Translations under genes and position numbers: made by a program | Origin: Rubinisphaera italica | Lineage (GTDB): Bacteria > Planctomycetota > Planctomycetia > Planctomycetales > Planctomycetaceae | Direction of reading: 5' to 3' | DNA length: 64,000 nt | Assembly (NCBI RefSeq): GCF_007859715.1 | Contig: NZ_SJPG01000001.1 | Location: forward strand, 1,178,001-1,242,000 | In this document: positions 53,971 to 64,000 of the stretch, in pieces | How the letters are laid out: every line of letters begins with the position of its first letter | Position numbering within the stretch: position 1 is the stretch's first letter | The notes under the pieces: model-generated | Told to the model about the DNA's origin: nothing | What the model saw: only the letters and a program-made list of their open reading frames with translations | Database searches by the model: none

Positions 53971-54363
53971 TTATTGAATGGCAAAATTGTGCTCGGATGT
54001 TTCTTTCGGAAAATCGAATTGCTCAGTGTGTTCGGCTAAGGGGCCACTTAATTCGGCATCTTCCGTCGCGTCATCGCCATTGGTGACAATGATCAGGACC
54101 TCATGAGGTCCACCTACAATACCACGTCCCTGCTTGGCTGTGTTGTACACACCATTAATGATTTTTGCTGTTCCCTGCGGACCGGAATTGCCTTTCGATT
54201 TATCGGGAGTAAAGACGATAGAACCTCTGGGAGCAGGTTGATCTTCGAATGTGACAGTTCCGGAGACATCAAAACGCTGGGGCCCATCGTTGCCGGAGCA
54301 ACCTGCCAGAATGAATAAGGGGATCAGCAGTAGTAACTTTTGTATGGAAATCGCAGAATTCAT
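53971..54363 (-). CDS. Lipoprotein with carboxypeptidase-regulatory-like fold
   Basis: A 130-residue lipoprotein: hydrophobic residues 9-18 and lipobox L-A-G-C (C22). The mature part opens F-D-V-S-G-T-V-T-F-E-D-Q-P-A-P-R-G-S-I-V-F, typical of planctomycete Ig-like/carboxypeptidase-regulatory small lipoproteins, and includes G-P-H-E-V-L-I. Such genes regularly follow DUF1559 genes, as here (50 bp downstream). It is the last gene of the sigma/FecR operon. Possible role: periplasmic or surface partner of the pseudopilin; inferred from position only. Confidence 0.78.
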   Translation of the reverse strand: MNSAISIQKLLLLIPLFILAGCSGNDGPQRFDVSGTVTFEDQPAPRGSIVFTPDKSKGNSGPQGTAKIINGVYNTAKQGRGIVGGPHEVLIIVTNGDDATEDAELSGPLAEHTEQFDFPKETSEHNFAIQ

Positions 54364-54413
54364 GGGCCCGTTTTCACGAAAGTGGAGTTGCTGGGAATGA
54401 CGGAGATTTAAGT

Positions 54414-55397
54414 TTAAAACTCCAGAGTTTTCGCTTCGTTGCCATCCCGGCTTGCGGTCGCCAGATAGAGATCGATGTCGACATTTTCGGAGGTGAATTT
54501 GACGCCTCCATCTGACATCAATAGCTGGGCTCCCCCTTGATGAGGACTGCTGAAGCTCATGCTGTTGAAATTGCCGGAAACAAATCCTTGAATATTAATG
54601 CCGAACTTGACGTTCTTTGTCATGCCGCAGGAATGTTGAGCACATCCGCGAGACCAGGCACGCGGTGCGACCGCACCAGTGAGATATTCATTCGCAGACA
54701 TCTCTCCGACCATAATGGTATTTGAGGTTCCATCGATAATATCACGAAAGCGTATTTTCGTATTGGCTCCGAGGACTCCCTGACCAGAGCATTCATTTCC
54801 GGAACTGCAATTGGGAATGGAGGTTCCTGCGGATGGATTTTCGCATTGCAACTGATAGCCTGTCCCAACTGGTCCCATATTGCCCACATAATGACCAGCA
54901 AACATCTGGCCTAATACGACATCGCTGCTGTCGATGATCGTTTCGTTGACATGATCGGAATGAGTTTTACTCGAACTGGGACATTGATAAACCGCGGGGA
55001 CGGAATTGACTGCTCGACGATTAGGTCTTCCTCTCCAGCCTTGAATCGGATTGAACTGGTCATATAACGCGGAGGCTTCCACAAAGGGAAGAATCGCCAC
55101 GAGATAACTGTGATTTACTTCCCCAAAGGCAGTGTTTTCATTGCTGCTGGAAGTAATTGGACCGGTCGCTTTGAACCCTCCCGGCGGGAAAACGGAATAG
55201 ACATCGTGATAATTGTGCAGGGCCAGTCCGATTTGCTTCATATTGTTTTTGCAGGCAGAACGGCGGGCGGCTTCTCTGGCTTGCTGCACTGCGGGGAGGA
55301 GCAGGGCGACCAGTATGGCAATGATTGCGATCACAACGAGCAGCTCGATTAGCGTGAACCCCCGCGGTGAATGTAAATGTCTATTTCGAATCATCAT
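54414..55397 (-). CDS. DUF1559 pseudopilin-like protein
   Basis: A 327-residue protein with a type III prepilin leader: [18 protein letters not shown] after a short basic stretch, then a long helix with R-E-A-A-R-R. The domain shows the DUF1559 pattern of [15 protein letters not shown] and the late [19 protein letters not shown]1559 is greatly expanded in planctomycetes; function unknown. ATG 55397 has AGGAG 8 nt upstream; the frame from 55469 would overlap the DUF1501 gene. The prepilin peptidase at 5256 is a candidate processor. Confidence 0.92.
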   Translation of the reverse strand: MMIRNRHLHSPRGFTLIELLVVIAIIAILVALLLPAVQQAREAARRSACKNNMKQIGLALHNYHDVYSVFPPGGFKATGPITSSSNENTAFGEVNHSYLVAILPFVEASALYDQFNPIQGWRGRPNRRAVNSVPAVYQCPSSSKTHSDHVNETIIDSSDVVLGQMFAGHYVGNMGPVGTGYQLQCENPSAGTSIPNCSSGNECSGQGVLGANTKIRFRDIIDGTSNTIMVGEMSANEYLTGAVAPRAWSRGCAQHSCGMTKNVKFGINIQGFVSGNFNSMSFSSPHQGGAQLLMSDGGVKFTSENVDIDLYLATASRDGNEAKTLEF

Positions 55398-55437
55398 CTG
55401 GAAACTCCTGAAAGAATTAGGAAAGGAGAAATATGAT

Positions 55438-56856
55438 TTAGAACACCTCTTGAATAACTTCCCCACCAAGAACGGTCGGGATTTCTTCTCGATTGTTATG
55501 CAGATAAGTCAGTTTGTGCTGATCCAGCCCCAAGCTATGGAGCAGTGTGGCATGCAGATCGTGAGGGGAAAGGGGACGTTCAACAGGAACATAGCCCAGC
55601 TCATCAGTGGTGCCAATCACCTGTCCACCACGAACACCGCCACCGGCTAGCCACATGGTGTATCCAGCTGGAGAATGATCGCGACCGCGGCTATCCCCCG
55701 TGCGATTTCCTTCTGTTGTTGGAGTCCGACCGAATTCCCCACCCCAGAGGACGAGCGTCTGATCGAGTAATCCTCGTTGTTTCAAGTCCTGAAGTAAGCC
55801 AGCCACCGGCAGATCGGTCGCTTTCGCACGATTGGTATGATTTCCTTTGAGAGCTCCATGGGCATCCCATCCACCGTTTCGGAGTTGGATAAATCGCACT
55901 CCCTGCTCAACCAGACGGCGGGCCAGCAGGCAGTGTCGACCAAACTCTGCTGTTGGTTTTTGATCGATTCCATACATCTGTTGTGTTTCAGCAGTTTCGG
56001 TCGACAGATCGAGGACTTCGGGGGCGGTCATCTGCATTCGGAATCCGAGTTCATAAGATTCAATCCTGGCTTCCAACTCAGAATTGCTGGCCTGCTGAGT
56101 CAGGTGTTGCTGATTCATCCAGTGAATGAAATTGAGTTGCTTTCTGCGGTCGGCTGTCGAATATAGATCGGGGAGTTTCGAATAGGGGACACCACGTTGA
56201 TCATCAATGAGTGTTCCCTGGTATCGAGCAGGCAGAAAGCCGGTTCCCCATCCCGGGCGTTGTGGAGCGGGGCCGGTCGTGTTGGAAGACATGACGACAA
56301 AGCCGGGAAGGTTTTCTGCTTCGCTTCCCAAACCATACGTGAACCACGAGCCCAAGCTGGGACGATCTCCCAATCCTGAACCGGTTAACGTCACACATTC
56401 TCCCGGACCATGGACTGGAATCCGATGATTCAGCGAACGAATTACACACAGATCATCGACATGCTTGGCCGTATGTGGAAGCAGATCGGAAACTTCGATT
56501 CCACTTTTTCCGTACTTCTGAAAAGAAAACGGAGAAGCCATCAGTTTCGAATTGACACCTGATCGTGGAATGTTAGGAACATTCCCGACGATACTGGCGG
56601 GAACCGGTTCTCCTTCCAGTTTGGTGAGGGTCGGTTTCGGATCAAAAGTGTCGACATGGCTGGGGCCACCCGACATAAAGAGGAAGATAACACTCTTCAC
56701 GTTTGATGGAAAATGAGCTCCCTGCAGATGACGAGCCAGAGAATGATCAGCACAAGCAACAGAATCACCCTGGAGCATTGCGTTCAGAGCAATCGCTCCT
56801 AATCCGACACCAGCTTCGCCTAATAGAACTCGACGGTTGAATTGAAATGGATTCAC
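55438..56856 (-). CDS. DUF1501 exported protein
   Basis: A 472-residue protein with a Tat-like start (N-R-R-V-L-L-G at residues 7-13, then a hydrophobic stretch). DUF1501 is related to the alkaline-phosphatase/sulfatase superfamily: [15 protein letters not shown] near residue 58, [14 protein letters not shown] and W-G-G-E-F-G-R-T-P later. Activity is unknown, but pairing with a DUF1549/DUF1553 protein is the rule in planctomycetes, and here the two are adjacent (60 bp apart). Exported, probably acting with that partner. Confidence 0.93.
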   Translation of the reverse strand: MNPFQFNRRVLLGEAGVGLGAIALNAMLQGDSVACADHSLARHLQGAHFPSNVKSVIFLFMSGGPSHVDTFDPKPTLTKLEGEPVPASIVGNVPNIPRSGVNSKLMASPFSFQKYGKSGIEVSDLLPHTAKHVDDLCVIRSLNHRIPVHGPGECVTLTGSGLGDRPSLGSWFTYGLGSEAENLPGFVVMSSNTTGPAPQRPGWGTGFLPARYQGTLIDDQRGVPYSKLPDLYSTADRRKQLNFIHWMNQQHLTQQASNSELEARIESYELGFRMQMTAPEVLDLSTETAETQQMYGIDQKPTAEFGRHCLLARRLVEQGVRFIQLRNGGWDAHGALKGNHTNRAKATDLPVAGLLQDLKQRGLLDQTLVLWGGEFGRTPTTEGNRTGDSRGRDHSPAGYTMWLAGGGVRGGQVIGTTDELGYVPVERPLSPHDLHATLLHSLGLDQHKLTYLHNNREEIPTVLGGEVIQEVF

Positions 56857-56916
56857 ATGTCACCTGAAATAAATATAAAATAATGTGTTTGGGATTGAGT
56901 CGAACCAGAGTCAGAC

Positions 56917-59900
56917 TCAGGGTAGATAGACAAATTCATTCAGATTGAGCATCGCATGACAAAACTGAATGAGTTGCATGTCTTCAGATTTCTCCTCACT
57001 TATGTCAACTGGAGAAGACGGATCTGAAAAAAGCGAGACGGCCTGTCGCTTCTCAACTTCAGTCGGTTCGCGACCTAATGTTCTGATAAATACATCATTA
57101 ATCTGGTCGGATCGCTGATTGCCTGCGTCCGCCTGAACCAGTTCCGCTAGCTTCTTTGCTCGACTGACCACAAAAGGACTGTTCAGTAGATAGAGCGGTT
57201 GTAAGGCTACCGTGGAGACATCCCGGCGAGAACAACTCTTGATGCCATCCGGGGCATCAAACATGGTCATCACATCGGGAAGTTTGCTGCGTCTCTGAGT
57301 GAGATAGATTGTCCGTCTCAGTTGTTCTTCGACGTGTTGAGGCGGGATGCTTGGGCCACCGATTTTGCGATTCAATTCACCAGTTGCTACCAGCACGGAA
57401 TCCCGGATCGCCTCGGCTTCCAGACGTCTTTGGGGCCAGCGCCATAAGTATTTGTTCTCGGGATCCTGCTCTAGTGATTTCGGAATTAAATGGCTGGATT
57501 GCTTGTAGGTGTTCGAAGTGACAATTAAACGGTGGAGATGTTTTGTACTCCAGCCGTTCGACAATAATTCGGATGCCAGCCAGTCGAGCAGTTGAGGGTG
57601 GCTCGGCAAAGAACCGTGAGTGCCGAAGTTGCTCGGTGTTGAGACAATCCCGCGACCAAAATGTGATTGCCAGATTCGATTCGCCCACACCCGAGCGACT
57701 AGAGGATTATCAGGACTGGAAAGCCAGTCGGATAATGCCTGACGTGGTGTTGGTGAAAGTTCGGAAGGAACCGTTCCCAACACCGCAGGCCAGCCCGGTT
57801 CGACAGGAAGTCCCGGACTTCCTGGAACTCCACGGACAAGTATGCTGGTTTGCTGGCGTTTCAAAAACTCAGGGGAATAGGGGAGCGGAGAGCGATTCAC
57901 GACTCGCAAAAATTCGACATCGGGATTTCCCGTCACGGGGGAATAGTATCCCCAGGTATGAGGCGCATAGTCAGCTGGGTTGATTTTCAGTTTCTTCGCT
58001 TCCGACATGTAAAAATTGTAAGAAGATTTTGAAAACCAGTTTTTGATTTCTTCAGCCGAAATCTGTTCGGCTTGTTGAAGTTTCAGATTTCCCATCTGAC
58101 CTTTGGAAAAGAAGGCGAGAAAGCGATAGTAATCTCGTTGTGAGAGTGGCTCGAATTTATGATTGTGGCACTGTGCACATTCGAGTGTTAAGCCGAGCAG
58201 AGAACTGGCGGTGTTATCGACGATGTCGAACATCACTTCGGTTCGCTGAATTTCCTTATCCATCTGATTTCCGCTGATCCTGGCAGCTGCCAGAAAACCG
58301 GTCGCCACCAGAGTTTCATCAGACTGGTTTTCGAGTTCATCACCAGCCAGTTGTTCTTTCAGGAATTGGTCATAAGGTTTGTCGCTGTTAAAACTGTTGA
58401 TGACATAATCGCGATATCGCCATGCGAAGGGACGGGGAATATCGTGCTGAAATCCCTGACTTTCTCCCCAGCGTGCCAGATCGAGCCAGAAACGTCCCAT
58501 GCGCTCGCCGTAGTGGGGCGAGTTGAGAACCTGTTCTACAAGTTCTTCGTAAGCATCCGGTGAATCGTCATTGAGAAAGCTTTCGGTTTCTTCAGTCGTG
58601 GGAGGGAGACCGAGTAAATCCAGATACAGCCTACGAATTAAAATTCGCCGGGATGCGGGTTCGGATGACTGGATGCCATGCTCGTGTTGACGGGTTGCGA
58701 TGAAGGCATCGATCGGGTGAGCCTGCTGAGTGGCTGGGAGCGTGCGAGGGACTTCGGGTCGAGAGATTTTCTGGAAGGCCCAATGATCGGATTCCAACCG
58801 TGGTGCAGGCAGCAACTCATCATCCCACGCGAGACCTTGATCAATCCAGGCTCGAAATTTAGCAATTTGAATTTCGGAAAGTGGTTCGTCATCGGGAGGC
58901 ATTCGTCCGTCATCTGCTTTCGATGTCAAAATATCAATCAGATGACTCCGCCTGCTATTCCCCGGTAGTACAAACGCTTCGCCAGTGCTGTAACCTAGAA
59001 ATTCATTCCGTACATCCAGTCGATATCCGGAATCCGGAAACTCTCCCGCATGGCAATCATAACAGCGTTCTTTCAGAATAGGATAAATATCATCCCGGAA
59101 ATGAATCGGCTCTTTCCAGACGAGTTGCTGAGGCATCTGTGGCGACGCTTGGCCGGGGGAATGATTCGAATCTGACTGCAGAAAGTTGTAGACATCGTCC
59201 CATGAACGGGACAGAATCAAATCGCCGATACGAATTCGATCCTCGCTTTCTGTTTTCACTCCCGTGGCAAAACCAGCCCAGCGGATTTGATTGATACCCT
59301 GCTGTTTATTGAGTGTGAGCAGAGGCTGATCGACATCCTCAGCTGTGGGATTCACCCACAACTGGAGTTGACTGTAATCGTTACGTTCGCCTGGTTGTTC
59401 TTTGGAGACACGTGCTATGACGTGATAAGTTTTTCCAGGTTCCAGTTCACGGTGACTCCAGGCGGTCTGTTGAGAACCAAAGCGAACCATAAACACATTC
59501 TTGCCGCGACTGGGACCACGGTCAGCCAGATGTACTCCGATATTTGGTACCTGTGAATTGTGGACAGCGCGATCACTGCCATCAATTCTGTCGAGCCAGA
59601 GAATAAAAAACTCAGGATCTGTTTGAGTCGCAGCGATTTCGTCTGGCTCATACAAAAAGCGATACCCGACAAACAGTTCTTCATCCGTAAAAGTTTCAGC
59701 CAGTTGTCGTCGCAGGGGATTATTTCGATCTCCCGTTCCCATGATTAAGACATCCTGCCGTGAAGTTTCAGGAGTATTAAATGTAGACTCCACGATTTGA
59801 GGAGGCAGAATTCGAGAAGTGATCCACGGGCCGAGCCAGCCTTTCGAATCTACGGAATTCGAGGAGAGTCTGAACAAATCCAGATCCTGAAAGCGTTCAG

Positions 59901-60024
59901 CGGCAATCCGATCTGTCTGCTCGGCTGCAGATAATGAACGGACTTCATTTAAGCAACTGAATGTAAATAAAATCAGCAGAAACGAACAATAAGTTATTCG
60001 TTTGCAATCGGCAGCATGAATCAT
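56917..60024 (-). CDS. PSCyt1/DUF1549/DUF1553 protein with N-terminal LamG-like domain
   Basis: A 1035-residue exported protein. After a signal peptide (about 12-33) comes a LamG-like domain (40-280) closely similar to the C-terminal domain of the upstream FecR protein. A PSCyt1 haem motif C-Y-D-C-H is at 321-325, with the distal G-R-M-P-P near 376. A DUF1549 domain has a second C-A-Q-C-H (616-620), and DUF1553 follows. Such proteins are predicted c-type cytochromes working with DUF1501 proteins, substrates unknown. The ATG overlaps the FecR stop (ATGA), so the two are coupled. Confidence 0.93.
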   Translation of the reverse strand: MIHAADCKRITYCSFLLILFTFSCLNEVRSLSAAEQTDRIAAERFQDLDLFRLSSNSVDSKGWLGPWITSRILPPQIVESTFNTPETSRQDVLIMGTGDRNNPLRRQLAETFTDEELFVGYRFLYEPDEIAATQTDPEFFILWLDRIDGSDRAVHNSQVPNIGVHLADRGPSRGKNVFMVRFGSQQTAWSHRELEPGKTYHVIARVSKEQPGERNDYSQLQLWVNPTAEDVDQPLLTLNKQQGINQIRWAGFATGVKTESEDRIRIGDLILSRSWDDVYNFLQSDSNHSPGQASPQMPQQLVWKEPIHFRDDIYPILKERCYDCHAGEFPDSGYRLDVRNEFLGYSTGEAFVLPGNSRRSHLIDILTSKADDGRMPPDDEPLSEIQIAKFRAWIDQGLAWDDELLPAPRLESDHWAFQKISRPEVPRTLPATQQAHPIDAFIATRQHEHGIQSSEPASRRILIRRLYLDLLGLPPTTEETESFLNDDSPDAYEELVEQVLNSPHYGERMGRFWLDLARWGESQGFQHDIPRPFAWRYRDYVINSFNSDKPYDQFLKEQLAGDELENQSDETLVATGFLAAARISGNQMDKEIQRTEVMFDIVDNTASSLLGLTLECAQCHNHKFEPLSQRDYYRFLAFFSKGQMGNLKLQQAEQISAEEIKNWFSKSSYNFYMSEAKKLKINPADYAPHTWGYYSPVTGNPDVEFLRVVNRSPLPYSPEFLKRQQTSILVRGVPGSPGLPVEPGWPAVLGTVPSELSPTPRQALSDWLSSPDNPLVARVWANRIWQSHFGRGIVSTPSNFGTHGSLPSHPQLLDWLASELLSNGWSTKHLHRLIVTSNTYKQSSHLIPKSLEQDPENKYLWRWPQRRLEAEAIRDSVLVATGELNRKIGGPSIPPQHVEEQLRRTIYLTQRRSKLPDVMTMFDAPDGIKSCSRRDVSTVALQPLYLLNSPFVVSRAKKLAELVQADAGNQRSDQINDVFIRTLGREPTEVEKRQAVSLFSDPSSPVDISEEKSEDMQLIQFCHAMLNLNEFVYLP

Positions 60025-61808
60025 TCTGCAACTTTCTGAGGGAAGGTTGAAGTAGGGGGAGGTGAGGCAGGAACGATCGTGCCCGTCGATTCGAGAACCT
60101 CTTGAAGTGATCTGGCAATCACCAGGCGATCAAACAAAAATCGATCGTCAGGTTCGGTATCTTTCCCCATGCGAATTCCGACCACAGTGAAAGACTGCTT
60201 GCGCATGTCATTAAATTCCACATGAATGTCTGGTTCGCTTGGCGAAATCTGTTGTGGATTCACCCACAAATCGATGGCGTGAAATTTCCCTTGTTGATTC
60301 TTACGAAGATGTCCGACCAGGCAAAAAACGATATCATCAGCCGGGACGCTGAAATATCCTGCTTCATTGACGGTCATGCGAGCAAAATATTCGCCGAATC
60401 GAATCCCTGCGTTGGGCGACATGGAATGACTTGTCCCTTCGCCGAAATGGTTATCGAACCACAATGAGAAAAAATCGTTCTCATCGAGACCCTGATAATG
60501 CCCGAGAAAACTGAAGTAGACTTCCTCTTTGATTGGCGATTCCAGTTTGATGTGCATCCGATTGGCAATGGAAGGATATGCCGGGTTACGACCATTCATT
60601 TCAAGAGCGAAATGTCCGCCATTTAAGTCTTGCCATTGCAGAGGTTTCTGCAAAAACACCACACGTGCGAAAGCCGAATCCAGATTCAAGGCATTCGGCT
60701 TCCCTGTGAAAGCAGGGGAGAGGTGGGAACGAGGATAAAAATCTTCACCCAGGATTACACTGGCTGGAAACGTCTCCATGGGAGCCTGAGTTTCTGGATT
60801 TGGTATTGGGTATTCGCTGTCTTGATGATGTGGCGTTTTTTCAGAAGGCGGGTAAACCCCTGTGCGAGCGACTGCTAACTGTTCAAAAGAGGGAACCGAA
60901 ATCTGATCTTCAGAATCGACACCCTGCAATTTGATTTCAGGAGTCTGAGAATTGTTTTCAGAATATCGAGAGTGTTCTTTTGCCGTTAACAGTAGACTCT
61001 CTGAAGCGGCGACCTCATTCCGCGATTCGACTTTTACTTCTCCTTCGTAAACCTGAACATTCGCCTGTCCGGACTCATCAACTGATGCCCCAAACTTCGT
61101 TCCCAGATCGACAATCCGTTTTTGCGGCGTCAATACTGTAAAGCCTTCCGCACCTTCAGGAACAACCGCAGCCAGCTTGCCCTGATGCAGACAAGCTTGC
61201 CAGGCAGAGCAGAGCTTTAACTCGGCCGGTCCCTCGAGGACAACGCCGGCTCCGCAATCGAACGCTATTCGAATTAATCCCGATTCCAGCTTGAGTATCT
61301 CGTTTTTATGAAACGATGTTCCGTACTCGACCGAAGCACGACCATCACTCCAGACGACATCCTCACTGTCGAGTAAAACCGCGACCACTTGATGGGGCTC
61401 AACGGTATCGGTTACAGCGATTTGCTGAGGGGGTTGCTGATCTTTAGTCGGATCGCTTGTTATCCAGTAGATCGCTTGTGTACCAAAAACTAGAAGCACC
61501 AGACAGGCTTGCCAGAAACGGGTAAAGCGATTGCCTTTTACTGTCGACGACAACTTAATGACTGGATCAGCATCAACTGACAAGGGGATTTCCAGGAACT
61601 CTGAGGAAGTTGTGTTACTTTCCGTAAGCTCCCACTTCAATAAACTGTCTGTCCAGATTTGTTGCACGTAAAGTTCTCGACATTCGGCAGAGGAATTCAG
61701 CAACTGATCCAGTTCCTGCCCCTCAGAATCATCGAGCGATTCCGAAAGTCGTTTACCAAGTAATGCCTGAAAACGAGGTAGCGAATGTAAGTTATCAGAT
61801 TCGGTCAC
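60021..61808 (-). CDS. FecR-type anti-sigma factor with LamG-like ectodomain
   Basis: A 595-residue membrane regulator. A cytoplasmic N-terminus (1-95) contains sigma-binding-like helices. One membrane segment lies at about 98-115. A FecR domain at about 135-260 shows G-S/[17 protein letters not shown] and the late I-V-D-L-G-T-K-F. A LamG-like C-terminal domain (350-590) ends in [13 protein letters not shown]. It probably holds the ECF sigma factor until a surface signal is sensed. GTG 61808 is preceded by GGAGGTGATC, a near-perfect anti-SD match, and overlaps the sigma stop by 4 nt (GTGA). Confidence 0.92.
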   Translation of the reverse strand: MTESDNLHSLPRFQALLGKRLSESLDDSEGQELDQLLNSSAECRELYVQQIWTDSLLKWELTESNTTSSEFLEIPLSVDADPVIKLSSTVKGNRFTRFWQACLVLLVFGTQAIYWITSDPTKDQQPPQQIAVTDTVEPHQVVAVLLDSEDVVWSDGRASVEYGTSFHKNEILKLESGLIRIAFDCGAGVVLEGPAELKLCSAWQACLHQGKLAAVVPEGAEGFTVLTPQKRIVDLGTKFGASVDESGQANVQVYEGEVKVESRNEVAASESLLLTAKEHSRYSENNSQTPEIKLQGVDSEDQISVPSFEQLAVARTGVYPPSEKTPHHQDSEYPIPNPETQAPMETFPASVILGEDFYPRSHLSPAFTGKPNALNLDSAFARVVFLQKPLQWQDLNGGHFALEMNGRNPAYPSIANRMHIKLESPIKEEVYFSFLGHYQGLDENDFFSLWFDNHFGEGTSHSMSPNAGIRFGEYFARMTVNEAGYFSVPADDIVFCLVGHLRKNQQGKFHAIDLWVNPQQISPSEPDIHVEFNDMRKQSFTVVGIRMGKDTEPDDRFLFDRLVIARSLQEVLESTGTIVPASPPPTSTFPQKVAE

Positions 61809-62299
61809 GAGATCACCTCCGGTTGCAGGGCCCGCTCTACACATTCTCTGAGTAAACTCCGTAATCGATACAGCGACATTGAAATTGCATGAGGCGTCCG
61901 TCCCAAAGTTTCGGCAATCTCATTAACGGCTACATTTGACTGGTAACGAGACCGCAATAATTCTCTCTGCGATGGAGAAAGTTTTTTCAGGCAACGCTGC
62001 AGCTCTTCTCCTTTGCGATCGATCTTCTCGGCTTCCCGCATCGAGAGCTCGGCCATTTGTTCCAGAGCCTCATCACTCAGCGAGTAGCAACTCTTGCGGC
62101 CTTTCGTCTTCAAATATGACAGTGTTTGCAAATGAGCAAATTTGCAGGCCCACGAAGCAAAGGTTCGGCTGGTATCAAATTCCTTACGCTTTCGCCACAA
62201 CACAAGATTCGTTTCCTGGAGCACATCCTCAAGGTCGGTGTGATGTCGAAGCAATGTCCGTAAAAAGGCCGTTAGAGTCAGTTGGTGCGAAGCAATCAA
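61805..62299 (-). CDS. ECF sigma factor (Rhodopirellula/Verrucomicrobium type)
   Basis: At least 164 residues. Region 2 shows [15 protein letters not shown], region 2.4 is [14 protein letters not shown], and region 4 is [23 protein letters not shown]. The best-fitting family is the short planctomycete/verrucomicrobial sigma-70 group (TIGR02989-like). The start is a problem: the coding frame, including the conserved F-V-S-L-I, stays open to 62410 without any ATG or GTG, so the TTG at 62299 is a placeholder. It drives or is held by the adjacent FecR. Target promoters are unknown. Confidence 0.9.
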   Translation of the reverse strand: MIASHQLTLTAFLRTLLRHHTDLEDVLQETNLVLWRKRKEFDTSRTFASWACKFAHLQTLSYLKTKGRKSCYSLSDEALEQMAELSMREAEKIDRKGEELQRCLKKLSPSQRELLRSRYQSNVAVNEIAETLGRTPHAISMSLYRLRSLLRECVERALQPEVIS

Positions 62300-62847
62300 G
62301 CTGACAAATTTCTCATCGGATGCAACCTGCTGGTCAATTCCAGAGGAGACGTTTTCTTGTATATGAAACTCGGGAATGGAAATGCCTTCAGAAGTACAGA
62401 CTGATAACTTTTACCATTTTCGTCGATGAAAACAGGAAAATTACATCAAAGTGCGTCGACACGAACTACTATAAATGATGATATCTATTTAGACTTATCT
62501 TTAGTAAGCGAAATCTCACGGCGTAATCTTTATTTTTCCATGAAATCTTGAAAATAGAGTCGAGAGGGGGGATTCACCTTCGGACTCCCATTTCTAGAGC
62601 ACATTCAAAAATTATCTGCAGCCTTCAGCAGGAGCAAACACAGTGTTTCAGGACATTTGGTGTCCAAGCGGCTGCAGAAACCATTTGAAAATGGTCAGGG
62701 AGGAATTCGCTTTCTTTCCGCTTGTATACAGGTAATTGTCCATCAGTCGATAATGAGGTAAAATTCAACAAGGGATATCAAACTTTATTGGACAGAAGTG
62801 ATCTTCTCACTATCAATTAGTTATTCACTGTTGCTGAGGTAGGCAAA
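62300..62847. other. Divergent region upstream of the sigma operon
   Basis: It includes the open upstream part of the sigma frame (62300-62410), AT-rich sequence that should hold the sigma promoter, and repeat copy C (62597-62696). No other gene is seen before the small membrane protein at 62848. Confidence 0.5.
62597..62696 (-). repeat. Dispersed structured repeat, copy C
   Basis: A 100-bp element, reverse orientation, differing from copy B at only a few positions. TCTGCAG and CTGCAGA arms, the hairpin GGACA-CCAAA-TGTCC and both imperfect terminal arms are all present. It lies about 190 bp upstream of the 5' limit of the sigma frame and 150 bp upstream of the small membrane protein gene. 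Confidence 0.92.
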
Positions 62848-63186
62848 ATGAAAACGATTCGTCGATATGCGATGAGGTGCACCATCCTCGGGATACTCAC
62901 GATTGCTGGAGTGTTTGGTATTTCACTGTGGAACAAAGCTGATTTCTGTAGAGGATGGGCCACTCATTACGAACAGTGTGCCCTCGACCTTCGGAATGAA
63001 CAATTGCTTGCCATTGCAGAAAAACGACTTAATGATGCCAATGCCTTTGAAAATTCTGCTCTTACGATGTCGGTGATCGCAAAAAAATACAATCGTGTTG
63101 CGAATAATCCACTACTTGCTTATCCATCGAAACCGCTCGTGACCGACGCAGAACTTAATGCAGAACGTATTGCGACTGACAATTAA
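62848..63186 (+). CDS. Small membrane-anchored protein of unknown function
   Basis: A 112-residue protein with a basic start (M-K-T-I-R-R), one membrane segment (about 11-28), then a mostly helical extracytoplasmic part (C-R-G-W-A-T-H-Y-E-Q-C-A-L-D-L-R, two Cys nine residues apart that could form a disulfide). A short 'A-L-D-L-R-N-E' helix suggests coiled packing. Unrecognised; planctomycete small proteins of this layout are common. ATG 62848 is preceded by GAGGTAGG. Confidence 0.6.
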   Translation: MKTIRRYAMRCTILGILTIAGVFGISLWNKADFCRGWATHYEQCALDLRNEQLLAIAEKRLNDANAFENSALTMSVIAKKYNRVANNPLLAYPSKPLVTDAELNAERIATDN

Positions 63187-63365
63187 TCTGGACGAGGTTT
63201 GTCTGAGTCGCGTGAATAACATTGGATTGCACAAGGGTTGGGCATTGCGCGCATTGGCAGATAAAACTTTTCACAGACCGACCACGTGAATTCTGTTTTT
63301 GCACAGGCATATCGCGGCAAATGATTTATAGCTTGGTCTGGAAGAGGCATTCATGCAATCAAGGA

Positions 63366-64000
63366 TCATTTTGAAGAATCTTCAGAAAACAATCCTTGAA
63401 ATTTTTCTTTGGTCGCTCTGATTCCTGCCTGGAATGTGTAGACGTCTGATGTCATGGAAATGAGGCGACATCCTTTTTCCAACAACAGGGAAGCATGTTC
63501 CGGAGTGAAGGTGACGGCTCCAAACGTTTTGTTGTTGGCTTCGCAGGCAGCGGAAACACGTGTGACGGCTTCAATCAAAGTGGGATGCATTGACTGGCCT
63601 GTGATTCCGTAAGCCTGGCTCAAATCGGCAGGGCCGATGAAGAGATGGTCGACTCCATCAATCGCAGCAATCTCTTCACAACATTCGACAGCTGCGACGG
63701 TTTCAATTTGGATGGCGACAAAGGAGTTTTCATTCGCTTGATTGCAGAACTCAGCAGCCGGTGTCATACCGAACTTTCCATCGTGTCCACCGCCGTTGAG
63801 TCCTCGATGTCCTCTCGGAGCGAACTTTGCCCATTGCACAAATTCTTCTGCCTGCTCTGGTGAAGAAATCTGAGCAGCCATCACACCGCCAGCGCCAGAT
63901 TCCAGGCAGCGTGTCACAAGTGCGTAATCGGTCGGAGCCACACGAACAAAGGAATCCAATCCACAAGCCCGTCCGGCGCGCGTCGCTGTTTCGATTTGAT
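63366..64000 (-). CDS. HpcH/HpaI aldolase/citrate lyase family protein (5' end missing)
   Basis: The visible 211 codons include I-E-T-A-T-R-A (63975-63995), [30 protein letters not shown] (metal Glu) and [11 protein letters not shown] (metal Asp), all typical of HpcH/HpaI class II pyruvate aldolases. They cleave or form C-C bonds with pyruvate using a divalent metal. The frame continues past base 64000, so the start is outside the window. TTG 63959 is internal. Confidence 0.9.
   Translation of the reverse strand, partial: QIETATRAGRACGLDSFVRVAPTDYALVTRCLESGAGGVMAAQISSPEQAEEFVQWAKFAPRGHRGLNGGGHDGKFGMTPAAEFCNQANENSFVAIQIETVAAVECCEEIAAIDGVDHLFIGPADLSQAYGITGQSMHPTLIEAVTRVSAACEANNKTFGAVTFTPEHASLLLEKGCRLISMTSDVYTFQAGIRATKEKFQGLFSEDSSK

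Noticed and set aside
62597..62696. Repeat copy C as a terminator or operator
   Set aside because: No T-run follows the hairpin, and the same element occurs in convergent and divergent gaps, so position gives no consistent regulatory role.

Overview
The window looks like chromosomal DNA of a planctomycete (Planctomycetota, most like the Gimesia/Rubinisphaera side of the phylum). This is inferred from gene content, not from a database search: DUF1501 and DUF1549/DUF1553 cytochrome-type proteins, a DUF1559 pseudopilin-like protein, DUF1080 proteins, two formylglycine sulfatases, an ECF sigma factor/FecR pair, a fused 3-dehydroquinate dehydratase/shikimate dehydrogenase, and a tetrahydromethanopterin-type pair (beta-RFAP synthase with DUF447). 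No tRNA, rRNA, CRISPR array or intact insertion sequence was seen.

Layout. 1-2740: end of an App1-type lipid phosphatase gene, then a partner-switching set (one STAS protein, two tandem RsbW-like kinases). 2775-4295: sulfatase with a 21-bp tandem repeat upstream. 4699-8047: aroK, a prepilin peptidase, hisH and hisA, closed by a strong terminator. 8340-10987: two secreted proteins, one a low-complexity Pro/Gly/Asn/Arg repeat protein. 11230-12204: DoxX, a truncated YCII protein and the debris of its sigma factor. 12221-17479: aroDE fusion, Ycf46-like AAA ATPase, beta-RFAP synthase, DUF447. 17642-26438: DUF1080 proteins, a small beta protein with an AAA-type ATPase, obg, a TIM-barrel isomerase, an HTH-PTS IIA fusion, ilvD, glcE. 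26700-33102: a redoxin/cytochrome/monooxygenase fusion, a degenerate response regulator, a methyltransferase, a glycosyltransferase, an M29 aminopeptidase. 33244-36246: a feoA-feoA-feoB-p12 iron operon with Fur-like boxes. 36642-39802: ketoacyl synthase, acyl carrier protein and a CrtI-type oxidoreductase. 39929-48817: small proteins, an FHA protein, a PpiD/SurA-like anchored protein, topA, a His-rich secreted protein, a thioesterase. 48931-50436: second sulfatase. 50437-53970: a scarred region with a transposase remnant and two truncated genes meeting head to head. 53971-62410: one long minus-strand operon: ECF sigma, FecR, PSCyt1/DUF1549/DUF1553, DUF1501, DUF1559, lipoprotein. 62848-64000: a small membrane protein and the end of an HpcH/HpaI aldolase gene.

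The best candidate for an undescribed system is the 53971-62410 operon. Sigma and anti-sigma genes overlap by 4 nt, FecR and the cytochrome-domain gene overlap by 4 nt, and FecR and the cytochrome-domain protein carry what looks like the same LamG-like domain. This suggests that a surface regulator and an exported enzyme-like protein recognise the same kind of ligand. The second notable signal is non-coding: three copies (about 11.1, 28.8 and 62.6 kb) of a roughly 100-bp element with nested inverted repeats. One copy lies just upstream of the sigma operon and another over the 5' region of the redoxin/cytochrome gene.
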